Assembly (NCBI RefSeq): GCF_021018805.1
Contig: NW_026960608.1
Location: 3,224,001 to 3,288,000, forward strand
DNA from: Prinia subflava
Lineage: Eukaryota > Chordata > Aves > Passeriformes > Cisticolidae
Direction of reading: 5' to 3'
Length of the DNA stretch: 64,000 bases
The translations under genes and the position numbers were made by a program. Positions 61,463 to 64,000 of this stretch are shown one piece after another (within the stretch, counting starts at the first letter, position 1; each line of letters starts with the position of its first letter). Below the pieces are notes generated by a model. That model ran no database searches. It worked only from the letters and a program-made list of their open reading frames with translations, and had not been told where the DNA came from.

Positions 61463-61837
61463 GATTTGTCATGGGGATATCATCTCCGTCTTGCGCGTCT
61501 TACTGAGGGGAAGTAGTTCTGCAAGTTCAAACGGTGTCTCACCGAAATGCAAGTATGTGGAATGTTTCAGCCAGATAACAGCATTTCAGAGATAGATGAT
61601 GATTTGCCTGTTTGTTTGAAGCGTGAAGCTGGAAGCGCTGCTTAGCAGTCTCTCGCGTCTTGTAGGAAGCAAAGTCTTAGCTCTTTGGCAGTGGTACGCC
61701 AACGTACAGAAAGCCCCTATGTAGGCTGCTGCTAAAAGTGTAGAAGATACTGTGTGTGAGGCTACATGCGTGCTTTCCAAGGGTGGATTCAGCATGGTGC
61801 ACTGTGTTGGAAGCATCTACCTCCTGTTGCACCTGGG

Positions 61838-62611
61838 TGTCCTGGTTACATAAGTAGGGTGCCAGTTTAGCACTGTGTGCATGTAAGCCAACTGTATTGT
61901 ACCACCCTCTGTGTCATTCCTGATGACCTGCTAACGATGGATCACTTGCAGTAGCTGCCTATTATACACCCAACACCTGAGGCTACAAGATGGGTGTTAA
62001 ATGAGATAAGGGGGAAGAGGCAACCCTTCCCAGGCAGGGTAGTGTTTTTCTTCACACAAACGACTTAGCCATGATAAGTGCTTCCTCTGGGGAAGCACCA
62101 GCACATTCCCACCCAGCCTGAGGGGTCATCTCTGCTAATGGGCCATAATGGACTCAATGGCACTAGGATCATAGGCAGCTGCAGTGACTTAGACCATCAA
62201 AGACTCCCAAAATATCCCATGACTCACAGTATTACATTCCTCCACTGTGAAACTCCCTGTCCTGGGGGAGGTACTGAGCATTCCCACTTGAACCTGTGCT
62301 TATATATCTATATCTATATATCTATATCTATATAGATATATAGATATAGATATCTTTGGGTTTGGGGACTTTGGGCACCACCACTCGACAGATCCGAAGG
62401 AGGACCACTACTTCAACAGGACTGCGACCACTACTTCAACAGGACTGTGACCATCACTCTGACCAGCAGGGTGCCAGTTTATACTCTGTGGGTTAAAACC
62501 AGTTCTCTCTGTATCGTTGTATTTATTGTAACCTGTTTAGTAAATTGTAACTCCGACCTGTAATCTCTCTTGAGGCAGATGTGTGGGGTTGATTTCTCCA
62601 TACGGTTTACA
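61838..62611 (+). mobile_element. ERVK-type LTR downstream of HINTW, unit 4
   Basis: Includes the TA hairpin (62305-62352), unchanged. Confidence 0.55.
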
Positions 62612-62768
62612 TTTGAACCAGCATGCTGGGTGATTGCCATAGGTTTTAGAAGTCTCTGGCACCTGGTGGAATTTTATGTCTCGCCTCGCAGGCAAGGTTT
62701 TGGATGCTTAGCTCCAAGCCGAAGAGAGCCAAGGGTTATGAAACCCAGATCCGCTGGAGAGTTGTAGG

Positions 62769-63429
62769 TTCCTAGACCAGCCCAGGTGTGAAGGGACCTC
62801 GCAAGATCATCTGGTGCAGCCTTTTGCGGGAAAGGGAGCCTAGATGAGATTATTTAGCACCCCGTCCAATCGCATCTTGAAAACCTCCAGCAACGGGGAC
62901 TGGTGCAACTTGTGCCCATTGTCCCTTGTCTTCTCCATGTGGCTCCCCTGAAGTACTAGAATACTGTGAGGAGGTTCTCCTTGAGCCTAGGCAGGTGCGT
63001 AACATTTTGCATCTAATTCCTTTGTCATTGCTAGCCTTCATGCAGCCCCTGTCTGCTTTCAGATGTTCCTCCACAGCTTTTGGATCATGCTGAGCCCATT
63101 TGTCCGCGTATTTAGGACTTAGGCTTATTCCTTGCTTCTGTAAGTATTCAGTGATATCTCTTGCCGTCCCTCCGACTATGCCAATTGGTGCAAGTGGGTG
63201 TTTTAGGTCGCTTAAAGAATCGCCGGGAAAGGTATCAGCAAAAGCAGGTTCTCCAGCCCTTTGAGCATCTTTGTGGCCCTCCTTGGGACCCTCTCCAGTC
63301 TGTCCGCCTCTTTTTATTGAAGTCTGGGGACCAGAACTGGACACAGAGCTTGGCCTGCAGGCATGGCCTCTGTGAGAAGAGGCCAGGGTCTGCTCTGTGT
63401 GAGACACAGCTAGTTTTCACCAACTAGGC
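62769..63429 (-). mobile_element. CR1 3' fragment with 253-bp insert, unit 4
   Basis: Insert at 62997-63249, flanked by GCAGGT. Confidence 0.6.
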
Positions 63430-63576
63430 ACCAGACTCCCTGAGAGCCAAAGCTGAGCAACTCAGCAGAGCTGGTGGCACCCCTGTGTAAGCATATTTAA
63501 GAAAGGGTAAAGCGCTGTCTGGGGCAGGTATTTCCCTGCTGCCCTTAGATCTGGCAGGTGGCTATGTCCCGAAGGA

Positions 63577-63664
63577 ACTTTTTCATCTTATTTTCTCCTC
63601 CTGTCCTATTGAGGAGGGGTGGTGAGAGAACAGCTGGTTGGGCCCCTGGCGGCCAGCCAAGGTC
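63577..63664 (+). mobile_element. ERVL LTR 3' tail at the end of unit 4
   Basis: Same tail as at the end of unit 1. Confidence 0.6.
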
Positions 63665-63841
63665 TGACATCATAAAGCCTAAAAGGCATATTCTTCCATG
63701 TAGAAGGGGGTTGGTGGTTTAGAGATTTTAGGAACAGGAAGATGAATTAGGGGCTGAATGTTGATTTGAGTGAAGGGCAGGTACCAATCCGTCTTCTATA
63801 ACTGCAATTTCAGCAGCAGAGGACAGCTGAGAATCAGGCCC

Positions 63842-64000
63842 CAATGATGCTGGTCTGGGTGTTGCCAAGATGGAGTTCATTTCCCCATAGCAGCTCTCAC
63901 AGTGCCGTGGGTCACGTGAAAAAGGGAGGCTTCCTCGACCCTTAGTGTGGGGAGATTTACTCAGTCTTTAGTGTTTAATTTGTCTGTGTTTCGGGAAAGC
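63842..64000 (+). repeat. HINTW tandem array, unit 5, first 159 bp
   Basis: Starts with CAATGATGCT as units 2-4 do: the split ERVL 5' LTR, then the start of the nested minus-strand LTR. The array continues beyond the window. Confidence 0.9.

Larger units (their letters stand above)
49582..63841 (+). repeat. HINTW tandem array, unit 4 (14,260 bp)
   Basis: Three bases longer than the others, because a GAA triplet is gained near 52854-52863 (GAAGAAGAA instead of GAAGAA). Diagnostic sites: T at 52335, A at 53451 (G in the others) and C at 58655. Confidence 0.95.

Noticed and set aside
6811..64000. Large direct repeats as a possible CRISPR-like array or bacterial integron
   Set aside because: Units are 14 kb, contain introns, CpG promoters, CR1 and vertebrate LTR elements, and there are no short repeats with spacers. 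The DNA is eukaryotic.

Overview
The window is vertebrate, almost certainly avian, nuclear DNA rich in retroelements. I recognise CR1 LINE fragments, ERVL-type and ERVK-type LTR retroelements and a three-exon gene of the HINT family. From 6811 to the right end it is a head-to-tail tandem array with a unit of 14,257 bp: four full units (6811-21067, 21068-35324, 35325-49581, 49582-63841) and the first 159 bp of a fifth. Each unit carries one HINT-like gene that keeps the HINT fold motifs but has lost most of the catalytic histidines. A reiterated, catalytically altered HINT gene in tandem is the signature of HINTW (also called Wpkci or ASW), the ampliconic gene of the avian W chromosome. I therefore read the window as the edge of the HINTW array on a female-specific W chromosome. 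The assignment rests on gene structure and arrangement seen here plus published knowledge of HINTW. The species cannot be told from the sequence alone.

Left flank (1-6810): single-copy in this window and built of old retroelement pieces. It holds the 3' end of an ERVK-like provirus (integrase fragment, end of env, 3' LTR), a second ERVK LTR, an ERVL LTR tail, a minus-strand LTR, poly-C tracts and a CR1 ORF1 esterase fragment. No intact host gene is seen there.

Unit layout, using unit 1: a degenerate ERVL provirus (6814-13671) whose 5' LTR is split by a minus-strand LTR and whose integrase is split by a minus-strand ERVK solo LTR; CR1 endonuclease debris and another minus-strand LTR (13736-15440); a CpG-rich promoter (about 15900-16600); the HINTW-like gene (exons 16051-16258, 17457-17562, 18367-18531, poly(A) signal 18683-18688); an ERVK-type LTR with a perfect TA-rich hairpin (19064-19837); and a minus-strand CR1 with a foreign 253-bp insert (19995-20655), followed by an ERVL LTR tail.

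The units differ at only a handful of positions that I could find (four substitutions and one 3-bp indel), and the gene exons are identical in all four. Two of the variant sites show all four possible combinations among the four units, which fits sequence exchange between units on a chromosome that does not otherwise recombine. Whether the gene encodes a protein is open. The ancestral HINT1 start codon reads TTG, and each of exons 1 and 2 has a net +1 shift against HINT1. With the ancestral splice sites the frame stops early in exon 2. A downstream AG inside exon 2 would instead give one open frame of 148 codons.
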